NCBI GenBank assembly: GCA_022842595.1
Contig: JALHPF010000029.1
Span: 1-64,000 of the forward strand
Origin: Rubrivivax sp.
Lineage (GTDB): Bacteria > Pseudomonadota > Gammaproteobacteria > Burkholderiales > Burkholderiaceae_C
Direction: 5' to 3'
Length of the DNA stretch: 64,000 nt
The notes under the pieces are model-generated. The model saw only the letters and a list, made by a program, of their open reading frames with translations, had not been told where the DNA came from and did no database searches. Position numbers and translations under genes: made by a program. How positions within the stretch are numbered: the stretch's first letter is position 1; every line of letters begins with the position of its first letter. This document shows positions 23,684 through 34,976 of this stretch, piece after piece.

Positions 23684-24613
23684 ATGCTGCGCATCACCCT
23701 CATCGGCTATGGCGAGGTCGGCCGCATCCTGGCCGAAGACCTGCGCGCCCAGGACCTCGCGGTCGAGGCCTTCGACCTGCGCCTGTCGCCCGCGATGCAG
23801 GCGCATGCCGCGCAGCATGGCGTGGTGCTGGCGGCCAGCGCGCTGAAGGCGGTGGCCGCGGCCGACCTCGTCATCAGTGCCGTCACCGCCAGCCAGACCG
23901 TGGCCGTGGCCCGGGCCTGCGCGGCTGCGCTGCGGTCGGCGGCCTTCTTCCTCGACCTCAACAGCGCCTCGCCAGGCGCGAAGCAGCGCGCCGCCGCGGT
24001 CGTGCATGGCGCGGGCGCACGCTTCGTCGAAGGCGCGGTAATGACCAGCGTGCCGCCTTACCGCAGCCAGGTGCCCTTGTTGCTGGGCGGCCCGCATGCC
24101 GAAGCCCTGCTGGAACCGCTGAACGAGCTGGGCTTCCGCGCCCGCGTCGCCAGCACCACCCTGGGCGTGGCCAGTGCCACGAAGATGAGCCGCAGCGTGA
24201 TGATCAAGGGTCTGGAGGCGATGGTCATCGAAAGCTTCACGACGGCACGGCACTACGGCGTCGAGGACGCGCTCATCGCTTCCTTGCGCGAGACCTTCCC
24301 CGGCATCGAATGGGAAAAGCAGGCCGCCTATTTCTTCCAGCGCGTCATCGAACATGGCCGCCGCCGCAGCGAGGAAGTGCGCGAGGTGGCGCAGACCGTG
24401 CGCGAGGCGGGCCTCGAGCCCTGGTCCGCCAGCGGTACCGCCGAACGCCAGGCCTGGATGGCTGATCTCGCCGATGCCGGGCTGTTCGGCCCGCGTGGCG
24501 AACCCGGCTTTGCGCGAAGCGCGGACTGGCGGGTGGAGGCCGACCGCATTCTTGCGAATGCGGGGGCTGACCGTATCCTGCACCCGACCAAGAAGGCCGA
24601 CGATGAGCTTTGA
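23684..24613 (+). CDS. NAD(P)-binding oxidoreductase with DUF1932 C-terminal domain
   Basis: This 309-aa protein of the 6-phosphogluconate dehydrogenase/3-hydroxyisobutyrate dehydrogenase type has a Rossmann start LRITLIGYGEVGRILAEDL. Its C-terminal DUF1932 domain contains the conserved SATKMSRSVMIKGLEAMVIESFTTA. No reaction in the standard protocatechuate 4,5 pathway needs such an enzyme, so its role is unassigned; it might reduce an off-pathway or shunt intermediate. It overlaps the next gene by 11 bases and is firmly inside the operon. Confidence 0.82.
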   Translation: MLRITLIGYGEVGRILAEDLRAQDLAVEAFDLRLSPAMQAHAAQHGVVLAASALKAVAAADLVISAVTASQTVAVARACAAALRSAAFFLDLNSASPGAKQRAAAVVHGAGARFVEGAVMTSVPPYRSQVPLLLGGPHAEALLEPLNELGFRARVASTTLGVASATKMSRSVMIKGLEAMVIESFTTARHYGVEDALIASLRETFPGIEWEKQAAYFFQRVIEHGRRRSEEVREVAQTVREAGLEPWSASGTAERQAWMADLADAGLFGPRGEPGFARSADWRVEADRILANAGADRILHPTKKADDEL

Positions 24614-25529
24614 GAAGACACCCGGCTGGCTGGACTGGTTCGCCGGCCCCAGCCGCCCGAAGTTCCAGGTGCCCGCCGGCAGCGTCGACGCGCACTGCCA
24701 TGTCTTCGGCCCGGGTGATGAATTTCCCTTTGCGCCTGAACGCAAGTACACGCCGTGTGACGCGAGCAAGGCGCAGCTGTTTGCGCTGCGCGACCACCTG
24801 GGCTTTGCCCGCAACGTCATCGTGCAGGCCACCTGCCATGGCGCCGACAACCGTGCATTGGTCGACGCCTGCGTCGCCAGCGGCGGCAAGGCGCGCGGAG
24901 TGGCCACCGTCAGGCGCAGCATCAGCGACGCCGAACTGCAGGCCCTGCATGCCGCAGGCGTGCGCGGCGTGCGCTTCAATTTCGTCAAGCGGCTGGTGGA
25001 CTTCACACCGCGCGACGAACTGATGGAGATCGCCTCGCGCATTGCGCCGCTGGGCTGGCATGTCGTCATCTACTTCGAGGCCGTGGACCTGCCCGAGTTG
25101 TGGGACTTCTTCACCGCCTTGCCCACCACGGTGGTGGTGGACCACATGGGCCGGCCGGACGTGGGCCTGCCGGTGGATGGCCCGCAGTTCGCCCTGTTCG
25201 AACGTTTCATGCGCGAGTACCCCAACGTCTGGAGCAAGGTCAGCTGCCCGGAACGCCTGAGCCTGTCGGGCCCGAAGGCGCTGAACGGGGAACATGCCGC
25301 GAGCCTGCCCAGCTATCGCGACGTCGTACCCTTCGCCCGCCGCATCGTCGAGCAGTTTCCCGAGCGTGTGCTCTGGGGCACCGACTGGCCGCACCCCAAC
25401 CTGAAGGACCACATGCCCGACGACGGCCTGCTGGTGGACTTCGTTCCCCACATCGCGGTGACGGCCGAGCTGCAGCGCAAGCTGCTGGTGACGAACCCGA
25501 TGCGCCTGTACTGGCCAGAGGAAACCTGA
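24603..25529 (+). CDS. ligI: 2-pyrone-4,6-dicarboxylate hydrolase (LigI-type)
   Basis: This 308-aa amidohydrolase opens the PDC lactone to 4-oxalomesaconate. The signature is visible as AGSVDAHCHVFGPGDEFPFAPERKYTPCDASK, with VRGVRFNFVKRLVD, TTVVVDHMGRPDV and the C-terminal WGTDWPHPNLKDHMPDDG. LigI is metal-independent although it has the TIM-barrel amidohydrolase fold. The length agrees with Sphingobium LigI and Comamonas PmdD (about 290-310 aa). Confidence 0.94.
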   Translation: MSFEKTPGWLDWFAGPSRPKFQVPAGSVDAHCHVFGPGDEFPFAPERKYTPCDASKAQLFALRDHLGFARNVIVQATCHGADNRALVDACVASGGKARGVATVRRSISDAELQALHAAGVRGVRFNFVKRLVDFTPRDELMEIASRIAPLGWHVVIYFEAVDLPELWDFFTALPTTVVVDHMGRPDVGLPVDGPQFALFERFMREYPNVWSKVSCPERLSLSGPKALNGEHAASLPSYRDVVPFARRIVEQFPERVLWGTDWPHPNLKDHMPDDGLLVDFVPHIAVTAELQRKLLVTNPMRLYWPEET

Positions 25530-25531
25530 CG

Positions 25532-27701
<2,170 letters not shown>

Positions 27702-27741
27702 TCCCGTCCAGCGCAGGAAAACCCCCAATTAGTTTGTTTTC

Positions 27742-27769
27742 ATGGCATCATCTTTCACATGAATGCCAT
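27742..27769. promoter_or_regulatory. Inverted repeat over the toxin-antitoxin start, candidate autoregulatory operator
   Basis: ATGGCAT (27742-27748) pairs with ATGCCAT (27763-27769) across a 14-base spacer containing the antitoxin ATG. The region (AATTAGTTTGTTTTCATGG) is strikingly AT-rich for this genome, as expected of a promoter. Autoregulation is known for Xre/RES modules. Confidence 0.5.
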
Positions 27770-28154
27770 TTTGCAGCCGTATTCCCCCGGGCAGACGCCT
27801 GCGCCCGACCCGACGCAGGTGCTGGGCAAAGCCACCGTGCGGGCGGCAGAACTGCTGGGTCTGTCGGGGGCGGCATTGGCCCGTGTGGTGGGTGTCAGCG
27901 AACCCACGGTCTCGCGGCTGCTGCATGGGCAGCGCGGGCTGAACCCGCGCAGCAAGGAAGGCGAACTGGCCGCGTTGCTGGTGCGTGTCTACCGTTCGCT
28001 CGACGCGCTGGTGGGCAACAGCGCCGCACAGCGTCTGGTCTGGATGAACAGCCACCATCTGGCCCTGGGCGGCGTTCCACGCGATCTGGTGCAGACCGCG
28101 CAAGGCTTGGTGGCCACGCTGGCGTACCTGGACGGCATGCGCGCGCCGTCGTGA
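27759..28154 (+). CDS. Xre/MbcA/ParS family antitoxin (DUF2384)
   Basis: This 131-aa antitoxin of a type II module has an N-terminal Xre-like helix-turn-helix (KATVRAAELLGLSGAALARVVGVSEPTVSRLLHGQRGLNP) and a C-terminal DUF2384 toxin-binding domain (ALLVRVYRSLDALVGNSAAQRLVWMNSHHLALGGVPRDLVQTAQGLVATLAYLD). It would neutralise the RES toxin and bind the operon promoter. Its stop overlaps the toxin start (GTGA), giving translational coupling. Confidence 0.92.
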   Translation: MNAILQPYSPGQTPAPDPTQVLGKATVRAAELLGLSGAALARVVGVSEPTVSRLLHGQRGLNPRSKEGELAALLVRVYRSLDALVGNSAAQRLVWMNSHHLALGGVPRDLVQTAQGLVATLAYLDGMRAPS

Positions 28155-28906
28155 GCGCAGACGCCGGCCCGGCCTGGCCTGCAGCCTGGCTGGCGGACAC
28201 CGTGCAGCCCCGCAGCAGCCTGCTGTGGCGCGGCGTCGAAGCTCAGCACATCGTCGCCACCATGCGCCTGGTCGACACGCTGGAGGAACAGGCCGTGCTC
28301 GAGCGCCTGCTCGAAGACAGCAAGCCAGCGCTGCCGGGCGCTGTGGCCGGCCCGGCGTCGGCAGCAGCACGCACCGCACCCGAAGCCCAAGCCCCGGCTC
28401 ACTACCTGCTGGCCACGCCCTTCCGCTACCGCAACCCCTTCCCCAGCCGCTTCCGGCGCCCACACCACGCCGGCATCTGGTACGGCGCGGAGACCTTGCG
28501 TGCCGCTGCGGCCGAGGTCGCCTACTGGCGCTGGCGCTTCCTGGTCGACAGCGAGGGCCTGCGCGGGGGCGAACTCCACACCGAGCACAGCTTCTTCCAG
28601 GCCCGGGTGGCCGGGCCGGCCATCGACTTGAGTGCACCGCCCTGGGACAGCCTGGCTCCGCTGTGGACGCAGGACCGCGACTACACCGGTACGCACACGC
28701 TGGCCGACGCTGCGCGCGCGGCTGGGCTTCACTGGCTGCGCTATGCGTCGGTTCGTGAACCCGGCGCCCACTGTGGCGCCGTGTTCACGGTGCAGGCCCT
28801 GGCCCTGCACGCCCCGCACTGGCCGCAGACCTGGCATTGCAAGACCACTGCGCACAACGTCTGGCTGGTGCGTGAAGAACAAGGTTTCGCCTGGAATTTC
28901 GCCTGA
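28151..28906 (+). CDS. RES family toxin (NAD-depleting)
   Basis: This 251-aa RES-domain toxin starts at GTG 28151. RES toxins related to ADP-ribosyltransferases degrade NAD+ or use it to modify targets. The domain's Arg, Glu and Ser signature residues are plausibly those in SLLWRGVEA, FRYRNPFPSRFRRPHHAGIWYGAETLRAAAAEVAYWRWRF and the later SFFQARV. The layout with an upstream DUF2384 antitoxin is diagnostic. The protein is somewhat longer than many RES toxins (150-230 aa) owing to an Ala/Pro-rich insertion at about residues 55-85. The track joins it to the ligC frame. Confidence 0.88.
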   Translation: MSADAGPAWPAAWLADTVQPRSSLLWRGVEAQHIVATMRLVDTLEEQAVLERLLEDSKPALPGAVAGPASAAARTAPEAQAPAHYLLATPFRYRNPFPSRFRRPHHAGIWYGAETLRAAAAEVAYWRWRFLVDSEGLRGGELHTEHSFFQARVAGPAIDLSAPPWDSLAPLWTQDRDYTGTHTLADAARAAGLHWLRYASVREPGAHCGAVFTVQALALHAPHWPQTWHCKTTAHNVWLVREEQGFAWNFA

Positions 28907-28929
28907 TCGACCACCCGTTCCAACCTGCC

Positions 28930-29949
28930 ATGAATCCAGATTCCACGCCACGCCGCATCGGCCCCTTCAGCGTCGCCCCCATCGGCCTGGGTTGCATGAA
29001 CCTGAGCCACGCCTACGGCACGCCGCCGCCGGTGGCCGACGCCGAGCGCCTGCTGCTGGCCGCGCTGGACCTGGGAGTGACGCTCTTCGACACCGCCGCG
29101 CTGTATGGCTTCGGCGCCAACGAAAGCCTGGTGGGGCGTGTCTTGCAGGCCCATCGCAGCCGCATCGTGCTGTGCAGCAAGGGCGGCATGACGGGCCAGC
29201 CCGTGGGCCCGGGCGGTGTCCTGCAACGTGTCATCGACGGCCGCCCCGAGGCCATTCGCCGCGACTGCGAAGCCAGCCTGAAGCGCCTGGGCACCGAGGT
29301 CATCGACCTGTACTACCTGCACCGCTGGGACAAGCGCGTGCCGATCGAGGAGTCGGTGGGCGCGATGGCAAGGCTGAAGGAAGAAGGCAAGCTGCGGGCG
29401 CTGGGCCTGTCCGAAGTCTCGGCCAGCACGCTGCTGAAGGCGCAGCGCGAACACCCGATCGCCGCCGTGCAGAGCGAGTTTTCGCCCTGGTCACGCAATG
29501 TCGAGATCGGCGTCCTTCAGGCCTGCCGCGACATCGGCGCGGCCCTGGTTGCCTTCAGCCCGGTGGCGCGGGGTTTCCTGACCAGCGACCCACCCGACCC
29601 AGCCAAGTTCGACGCCAGGGACATCCGGTGCACGATGCCGCGCTTCGAGCCTGCGGCTTACGCTTCGAACCTGAAGCTCTGGCAGGCCGTGCAGTCGCTG
29701 GCGCAACGCGCCGGGTGCACACCGGCACAGCTGTCGCTGGCCTGGGGGCTGTCGAAAGGCGAGCACGTGGTGGCGATTCCCGGCACCACGCAGCTGCCGC
29801 ACTTGCGCGAGAACCTGGCCGCGGCGGCCATCAGCCTGGCGCCCGGCACCGCCGCAGAACTGGAAGAGCTGCTGCAAGAAGGCCAGGTGCTGGGCGGTCG
29901 CTACAGCGCGGCCAGCCAGGCCGAGGTGGACACCGAGCAGTTCCAGTAG
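28930..29949 (+). CDS. Aldo/keto reductase
   Basis: This 339-aa NADPH-dependent aldo/keto reductase shows IGLGCMNLSHAYG, the catalytic Asp/Tyr in LFDTAALYGFGANESLVG, Lys in RIVLCSKGG and His in DLYYLHRWD. The ending VVAIPGTTQLPHLRENLAAAAISL is the cofactor-binding C-terminal part. It resembles the AKR subfamily that includes YakC/AKR13 and the L-glyceraldehyde 3-phosphate reductases. Substrate unknown. It lies 23 bases after the toxin gene. Confidence 0.9.
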   Translation: MNPDSTPRRIGPFSVAPIGLGCMNLSHAYGTPPPVADAERLLLAALDLGVTLFDTAALYGFGANESLVGRVLQAHRSRIVLCSKGGMTGQPVGPGGVLQRVIDGRPEAIRRDCEASLKRLGTEVIDLYYLHRWDKRVPIEESVGAMARLKEEGKLRALGLSEVSASTLLKAQREHPIAAVQSEFSPWSRNVEIGVLQACRDIGAALVAFSPVARGFLTSDPPDPAKFDARDIRCTMPRFEPAAYASNLKLWQAVQSLAQRAGCTPAQLSLAWGLSKGEHVVAIPGTTQLPHLRENLAAAAISLAPGTAAELEELLQEGQVLGGRYSAASQAEVDTEQFQ

Positions 29950-30012
29950 CGGGTTCGCGCTGTCCCGGGCGGCACAATGCGCCGCAGCCGAACCGGCTGC
30001 CCGGAGCCCCGC

Positions 30013-31662
30013 ATGCCCGACCACGTCAACCGCCGCAAGTTCGTCACCCGCAGCCTGCCGATGGGGGCCGCGGTCGGCGCCGCGCTGGGTGGCGCGGCAC
30101 CGCCGGCGCGTGCTGCCGAGCCCAGCGCCGCGGCACGCGCGTTGGAAGGGCTGGACGCCGCCGGCCTGCAGGCCGAGCTGTCGGCCGGCAGGCTGACTTC
30201 GCAGGCCCTGGTGCGTGAATGCCTGAAGCGCATTGCCGCCATCGACCAGCGCGGGCCGAAGCTGCGTTCGGTCATCGAACTGAACCCCGATGCGCTGGCC
30301 CAGGCCAAGGCGCTCGACGCCGAACGCCGCGGGCCGAACGCCCGCGTGCGCGGCTCGCTGCACGGCCTGCCGGTGCTGCTGAAGGACAACATCGCCACGG
30401 GCGACGCCATGGCCACCACCGCCGGTTCTCTGGCGCTGGCCGGCCTGCGTGCAAAGCGCGACGCTTTCATCAGCCAGCGCCTGCGCGATGCCGGCGCGGT
30501 GATCCTGGGCAAGACCAACCTCAGCGAATGGGCCAACATCCGCAGCAGCCGGTCCACCAGCGGCTGGAGCAGCCGTGGCGGCCAGACGCGCAACCCGCAT
30601 GTGCTGGACCGCAACACCAGCGGCAGCAGCTCGGGTTCGGCCGCGGCGGTGGCCGCCGGCCTGTGCCCGCTGGCGGTGGGCACTGAGACCGACGGCAGCA
30701 TCATCAGCCCGTCCAACGTCTGCGGCATCGTCGGGCTGAAACCCACGCTGGGGCTGGTCAGCCGCGACGGCATCATCCCCATCGCCGCTTCGCAGGACAC
30801 GGCCGGCCCGATGGTGCGCCATGTGCGCGACGCCGCCTTGCTGCTGCAGGTGCTGGCCGGCGCTGACGCCCGCGACGCGGCCACCGCCGCCATTCCGGCC
30901 GCGCTGGCGCGCCAACTGGCACTGGACGCCACCGCCACGCTGCGGCCTGACGCCTTGCGCGGTGCGCGCATCGGTGTCGTGCGCGCCTCGGTGCCGGCCC
31001 AGTCGGGCGTGGCCGCGCTGTTCGAGGCCGCGCTGGCCGTCTTGCAGGCGCAGGGCGCGGTGCTCGTCGACCCGGTGCTCATCCCGAACCAGGACAGATA
31101 CGGTGAGACCGAATTCACCGCCCTGCTGTGCGAGTTGAAGGACCTGCTGCCGAAGTACCTGCGCGAATTCCAGCCCGACGCGCCGGTCCAGGACCTGGCC
31201 AGCCTGATCGCCTGGAACAGCCGCCACGCCACCCGGGTGATGCCGCATTTCGGCCAGGAACTGTTCGAGCAGGCCCAGGCCACCGAGGGCATGTCTGGCA
31301 AGGCCTACCGGGAAGCGCTGGCGACCAACCAGCGCTACGCCCGCGCAGAAGGGCTGGACGGCCTGTTTGCCGAACACCGGCTCGACGCCGTGGTGGCCCC
31401 CAGCGGCAACCTGGGCTGGCCCATCGACCGGCTGCTGGGCGACCACTACACCCCGGGCGGCTTCACCAGCCCGTTTGCGGTGGCCGGCTACCCGCACCTG
31501 ACGGTGCCGATGGGCCAGGTGGGCGGGCTGCCGGTGGGCCTGTCGCTCGGTGCCCTGGCCTGGCAGGACCTGCGGCTGCTGGGCCTGGGCTACGCCTATG
31601 AACAGGCCAGCCGGATGCGCCCGACCCCACGCTACCTGCGCACCGTGGCCATCGACGACTGA
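30013..31662 (+). CDS. Amidase signature family protein, Tat-exported
   Basis: This 549-aa amidase has the catalytic Lys in [16 protein letters not shown], the Ser-cisSer-Ser region in [40 protein letters not shown], and the usual substrate-binding ends. The N-terminus has a Tat motif, [22 protein letters not shown], so it should be exported folded to the periplasm. It hydrolyses an unknown amide. ATG 30013 is chosen over the track's 29977 because it puts the Tat motif at the N-terminus. The long minus-strand ORF opposite (29491..31689) is a shadow. Confidence 0.9.
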   Translation: MPDHVNRRKFVTRSLPMGAAVGAALGGAAPPARAAEPSAAARALEGLDAAGLQAELSAGRLTSQALVRECLKRIAAIDQRGPKLRSVIELNPDALAQAKALDAERRGPNARVRGSLHGLPVLLKDNIATGDAMATTAGSLALAGLRAKRDAFISQRLRDAGAVILGKTNLSEWANIRSSRSTSGWSSRGGQTRNPHVLDRNTSGSSSGSAAAVAAGLCPLAVGTETDGSIISPSNVCGIVGLKPTLGLVSRDGIIPIAASQDTAGPMVRHVRDAALLLQVLAGADARDAATAAIPAALARQLALDATATLRPDALRGARIGVVRASVPAQSGVAALFEAALAVLQAQGAVLVDPVLIPNQDRYGETEFTALLCELKDLLPKYLREFQPDAPVQDLASLIAWNSRHATRVMPHFGQELFEQAQATEGMSGKAYREALATNQRYARAEGLDGLFAEHRLDAVVAPSGNLGWPIDRLLGDHYTPGGFTSPFAVAGYPHLTVPMGQVGGLPVGLSLGALAWQDLRLLGLGYAYEQASRMRPTPRYLRTVAIDD

Positions 31663-31673
31663 AGACCGCCGGC

Positions 31674-31699
31674 CTTGAAAAGGCGGCAATGCCCCTCAT
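31674..31699 (+). promoter_or_regulatory. Candidate sigma-32 (heat shock) promoter of htpG
   Basis: CTTGAAA (31674-31680), 11 bases, then CCCCTCAT (31692-31699) closely resemble the RpoH consensus CTTGAAA-N11/16-CCCCATnT. The site is 76 bases upstream of the htpG ATG, as expected for a heat-shock chaperone. Confidence 0.7.
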
Positions 31700-31775
31700 C
31701 ATTCAGGGTTGCGCTGTCGGGCAAGCCCTGGCGGGCTGCGCCCCTGTTCCTGAAACCACTTCAAAAACGTCGCCC

Positions 31776-33680
31776 ATGGACAAGCAAACCCTGTCATTCC
31801 AGGCCGAGGTCAAGCAGATCCTGCACCTCGTCACGCATTCGCTTTATTCGAACAAGGAAATTTTCCTGCGCGAGTTGGTCAGCAACGCGTCCGACGCCTG
31901 CGACAAGCTGCGCTTCGAGGCGCTGGACAAACCCGAGTTGTTCGAAGACGCGCCGAACCTCGACGTGCGCGTGTTCTATGACGCCGAGGCCAAGACGATC
32001 ACGATCCGCGACAACGGCATCGGCATGAGTGCCGACGAAGCCGTGGCCCACCTGGGCACCATCGCGAAGAGCGGTACGCGCGAATTCATGAACAAGCTGG
32101 AAGGCGACCAGAAGAAGGACGCCAACCTCATCGGCCAGTTCGGCGTGGGCTTCTACAGCGGCTTCATCGTCGCCGACCGCATGACGGTGGAAACCCGCCG
32201 CGCCGGCGCATCGCCTGAGGAAGGCGTGCGCTGGAGCAGCGAAGGCACCGGCGACTTCGAGGTCGAGACCATCACCCGCGCCGAACGCGGCACCGACGTC
32301 ATCCTTCACCTGCGCGAAGGCGAGGAAGAGTTCCTCAGCGCCTGGAAGCTGAAGTCGATCATCAGCAAGTACAGCGACCACATCAGCCTGCCGGTGCTGA
32401 TGCCCAAGACGAAGTGGGACGACGAGAAGAAGGACACCGTTGCCACCGACGAATGGGAAACGGTGAACAAGGCCGCGGCGCTGTGGACACGCAGCAAGAG
32501 CGACATCACAGACCAGCAGTACCAGGACTTCTACAAGCAGATCAGCTACGACCAGGAAGCGCCCCTGGCCTACACCCACAACCGGGTCGAGGGCCGCAGC
32601 GAATACACCCAGCTGCTCTACGTGCCGGCGAAGGCGCCGATGGACATGTGGAACCGCGACAAGCGCGGCGGCGTGAAGCTGTACGTGAAGCGTGTCTTCA
32701 TCATGGACGACGCCGAGGCCCTGATGCCGGTGTACCTGCGCTTCGTGAAGGGCGTGATCGACAGCGCCGACCTGCCGCTGAACGTCAGCCGCGAACTGCT
32801 GCAGGAAAGCCGGGACGTCAAGGCCATTCGCGAAGGCAGCACCAAGCGTGTGCTGGGCATGCTGGAAAGCCTGGCCGACAGCGACGACGCCGAAGAGCGC
32901 GAGAAGTACGCCAGGTTCTGGAGCGAGTTCGGCGCCGTGCTGAAGGAAGGCATCGGCGAGGACCACGCCAACCAGGAACGCCTGGCCAAGCTGCTGCGTT
33001 TCGCCAGCACAGCGGCTGCTGATTCGAGCCAGAGCGTGAGCCTGGCCGACTATGTCAAGCGCATGAAGGAAGGGCAGGAAGAGATCTTCTACATCACCGC
33101 CGACACGCTGTCGGCGGCGAAGAACAGCCCGCAGCTGGAGATCTTCCGCAAGAAGGGCCTGGAAGTGCTTCTGCTGACCGACCGCGTCGACGAGTGGATG
33201 CTGAGCCACCTGTATGAATTCGACGGCAAGCCGCTGCAGAGCGTGGCCAAGGGCGGCGTCGACCTGGGCAAGCTGCAGGACGAGGAGGAAAAGAAGCAGG
33301 CCGAAGCGACCGCCGAGGCCTTCAAGCCCGTGCTGGACAAGCTGAAGGAAACGTTGAAGGACCGCGCCAAGGACGTGCGCACGACCACGCGCCTGGTCGA
33401 TTCACCGGCCTGCATCGTGGTGGACGAAGGCGACATGAGCTCGCATCTGGCGCGCCTGCTCAAGCAGTCCGGCCAGGCCGCGCCGGCGGGCAAGCCCATC
33501 CTGGAAGTGAATCCCGAGCACGCCCTGGTCAAGCGCCTCGACGGCATGGAGAACGGCAACAGCAGTTTCGATGAGCTGGCCCACATCCTCTTCGACCAGG
33601 CCCTGCTGGCCGAAGGCGGGCAGCTCGAAGACCCGGCCGCTTACGTGGCGCGGGTCAACCGGCTGCTGACTGCGGCCTGA
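31776..33680 (+). CDS. htpG: Molecular chaperone HtpG (bacterial Hsp90)
   Basis: This 634-aa Hsp90 chaperone shows the GHKL ATP site: [51 protein letters not shown], and [18 protein letters not shown]. The middle-domain signature [40 protein letters not shown] follows, and the C-terminal dimerisation domain is complete. ATG 31776 gives the standard start; the upstream in-frame ATG 31689 lies within the sigma-32-like promoter. It is convergent with the ABC permease genes, with a 9-base gap. Confidence 0.97.
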   Translation: MDKQTLSFQAEVKQILHLVTHSLYSNKEIFLRELVSNASDACDKLRFEALDKPELFEDAPNLDVRVFYDAEAKTITIRDNGIGMSADEAVAHLGTIAKSGTREFMNKLEGDQKKDANLIGQFGVGFYSGFIVADRMTVETRRAGASPEEGVRWSSEGTGDFEVETITRAERGTDVILHLREGEEEFLSAWKLKSIISKYSDHISLPVLMPKTKWDDEKKDTVATDEWETVNKAAALWTRSKSDITDQQYQDFYKQISYDQEAPLAYTHNRVEGRSEYTQLLYVPAKAPMDMWNRDKRGGVKLYVKRVFIMDDAEALMPVYLRFVKGVIDSADLPLNVSRELLQESRDVKAIREGSTKRVLGMLESLADSDDAEEREKYARFWSEFGAVLKEGIGEDHANQERLAKLLRFASTAAADSSQSVSLADYVKRMKEGQEEIFYITADTLSAAKNSPQLEIFRKKGLEVLLLTDRVDEWMLSHLYEFDGKPLQSVAKGGVDLGKLQDEEEKKQAEATAEAFKPVLDKLKETLKDRAKDVRTTTRLVDSPACIVVDEGDMSSHLARLLKQSGQAAPAGKPILEVNPEHALVKRLDGMENGNSSFDELAHILFDQALLAEGGQLEDPAAYVARVNRLLTAA

Positions 33681-33689
33681 TGCCTGGCC

Positions 33690-34976
33690 TCAGTCCCCGG
33701 CCGCCGTGCCGGGGAACTGGGGCAGGCCTTCCAGCGCCGCAGGGTCGAAAGGCTCGTTGCGGAAGAGCATGGGGTAGTAGAAGTTGCGCAGCTCAGCGTG
33801 GAAGGCGCGCACCCGGGCCTCGTAGGCCAGGGTGGCCGGCACGTCCGTACCGGCAAGGGCTTGCAGCGAACGTTCGAGCAGCACGGGCGGCGCCACCCAG
33901 GCCAGCCAGCCGGCGAGCCGGTCGCGCTGCTGCCGCCCTGCGGCATAGGCCTCGGACAGCGCCTGCGCCTTCTGGTCGCCCACCTGCTGGAAGGCGAAGT
34001 ACCACTTCCATTCGAAAGGCCGCTGCATGGCCGTGAAGTCGGCCCATTGCGGATGGCGTTCAACGAAGGCCGCCATCGTCGTCGTCTTGGGCAGGTCCCA
34101 GGCGTCGTTCACGGCCTCGCGCTGGGCCATGATGATGTCGGCGCCGCTGGGCACCGGCACGGCACGGTCGATGGCCATGCGGCCGGCACCGGGCAGCACC
34201 ACGCCGAGCAGGATCCACAGCGCCACCAGCACCGCCAGGATCACTTCCCCGGTCTGCCGCCAGGCCGCCAGGCCGGCGCACAGCAGGGTCCAGAACAGCA
34301 GATAGACCAGCAGCAGCCCGCCCGCGGCAAGCAGGCTGGGCGCCGCCGTGCCGCTGACGCCACCGGCCACCAGCAGGGGCAGGGCCGCAGCGACGAACAC
34401 GCCGCCGGCGCGCAGCGCTGCCCGCATGTGCCACAGTCGCGCTGCGCCGCCGGCGGTGGCCACCAGCAGGTCGTGGCGCCCGGCCACGCGTTCGCTGGCG
34501 CGCAGGTCGTGCAGCAGCACGATCAGCACCAGCGGCAGCACGAAAGCAGCGAAGAAGGCGAAGTCGAAGCGCCCGATCAGGGCCAGCACCGGATGGCCGG
34601 CATCACGTTCGTGGATCTGCCCTTCCAGCGCCAGCATGCGCACCCGGTGTTTCCAGGCGGCGTCGTCGCGGCGGCCCAGCGCAGCGAAGGCGAAGTCCGA
34701 CGGCGGGTCCACCGTCAGATGGAAGCTGTAGTAGGCCGCGCCGCCCCAGTCCTTCTGCGCCTTCAGCACCGCACTGCGGTCCTGGAGGTCGGCCTCGACC
34801 AGCCGCGCGATCGTGGCCTTCTGCTGCCGCACTTCTGCGAGCCCCGCCGTCACTGCCAGCACCGAAAGGCACAGCACCAGGCCCCACCAGGCCCAGACCG
34901 CGCGGTCGCGCATCAGGAACGCGGTCTCGCGCCGCAGCGCTGCCCACAGGCCCACGGTCGTCCGTCCGGCGCTCAT
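33690..34976 (-). CDS. ABC transporter permease (DUF3526 family), second
   Basis: This 428-aa membrane protein has an N-terminal helix (WAWWGLVLCLSVLAVTAG), a large soluble domain, and then several helices: FAAFVLPLVLIVLLHD, GGVFVAAALPLLVAG, LLLVYLLFWTLLCAGL and AVLVALWILLGVVLPG. The pattern matches DUF3526 ABC-2-type permeases. The final part (RAFHAELRNFYYPMLFRNEPF) fits the family too. The start ATG 34976 overlaps the upstream permease stop (ATGA). What it exports is unknown. Confidence 0.82.
   Translation of the reverse strand: MSAGRTTVGLWAALRRETAFLMRDRAVWAWWGLVLCLSVLAVTAGLAEVRQQKATIARLVEADLQDRSAVLKAQKDWGGAAYYSFHLTVDPPSDFAFAALGRRDDAAWKHRVRMLALEGQIHERDAGHPVLALIGRFDFAFFAAFVLPLVLIVLLHDLRASERVAGRHDLLVATAGGAARLWHMRAALRAGGVFVAAALPLLVAGGVSGTAAPSLLAAGGLLLVYLLFWTLLCAGLAAWRQTGEVILAVLVALWILLGVVLPGAGRMAIDRAVPVPSGADIIMAQREAVNDAWDLPKTTTMAAFVERHPQWADFTAMQRPFEWKWYFAFQQVGDQKAQALSEAYAAGRQQRDRLAGWLAWVAPPVLLERSLQALAGTDVPATLAYEARVRAFHAELRNFYYPMLFRNEPFDPAALEGLPQFPGTAAGD
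33695..33714. other. GC-rich hairpin at the htpG/permease convergence
   Basis: CCCCGGC pairs with GCCGGGG (7 bp, 6-base loop), 15 bases after the htpG stop and inside the 3' end of the permease gene. There is no T-run, so a terminator role is uncertain. Confidence 0.35.

Noticed and set aside
29491-31689. 732-aa minus-strand ORF opposite the amidase
   Set aside because: Shadow of the amidase gene, which has all catalytic residues on the plus strand.
31689-31775. Upstream in-frame start of htpG ([12 protein letters not shown])
   Set aside because: It overlaps the sigma-32-like promoter and adds residues absent from HtpG proteins; ATG 31776 is standard.
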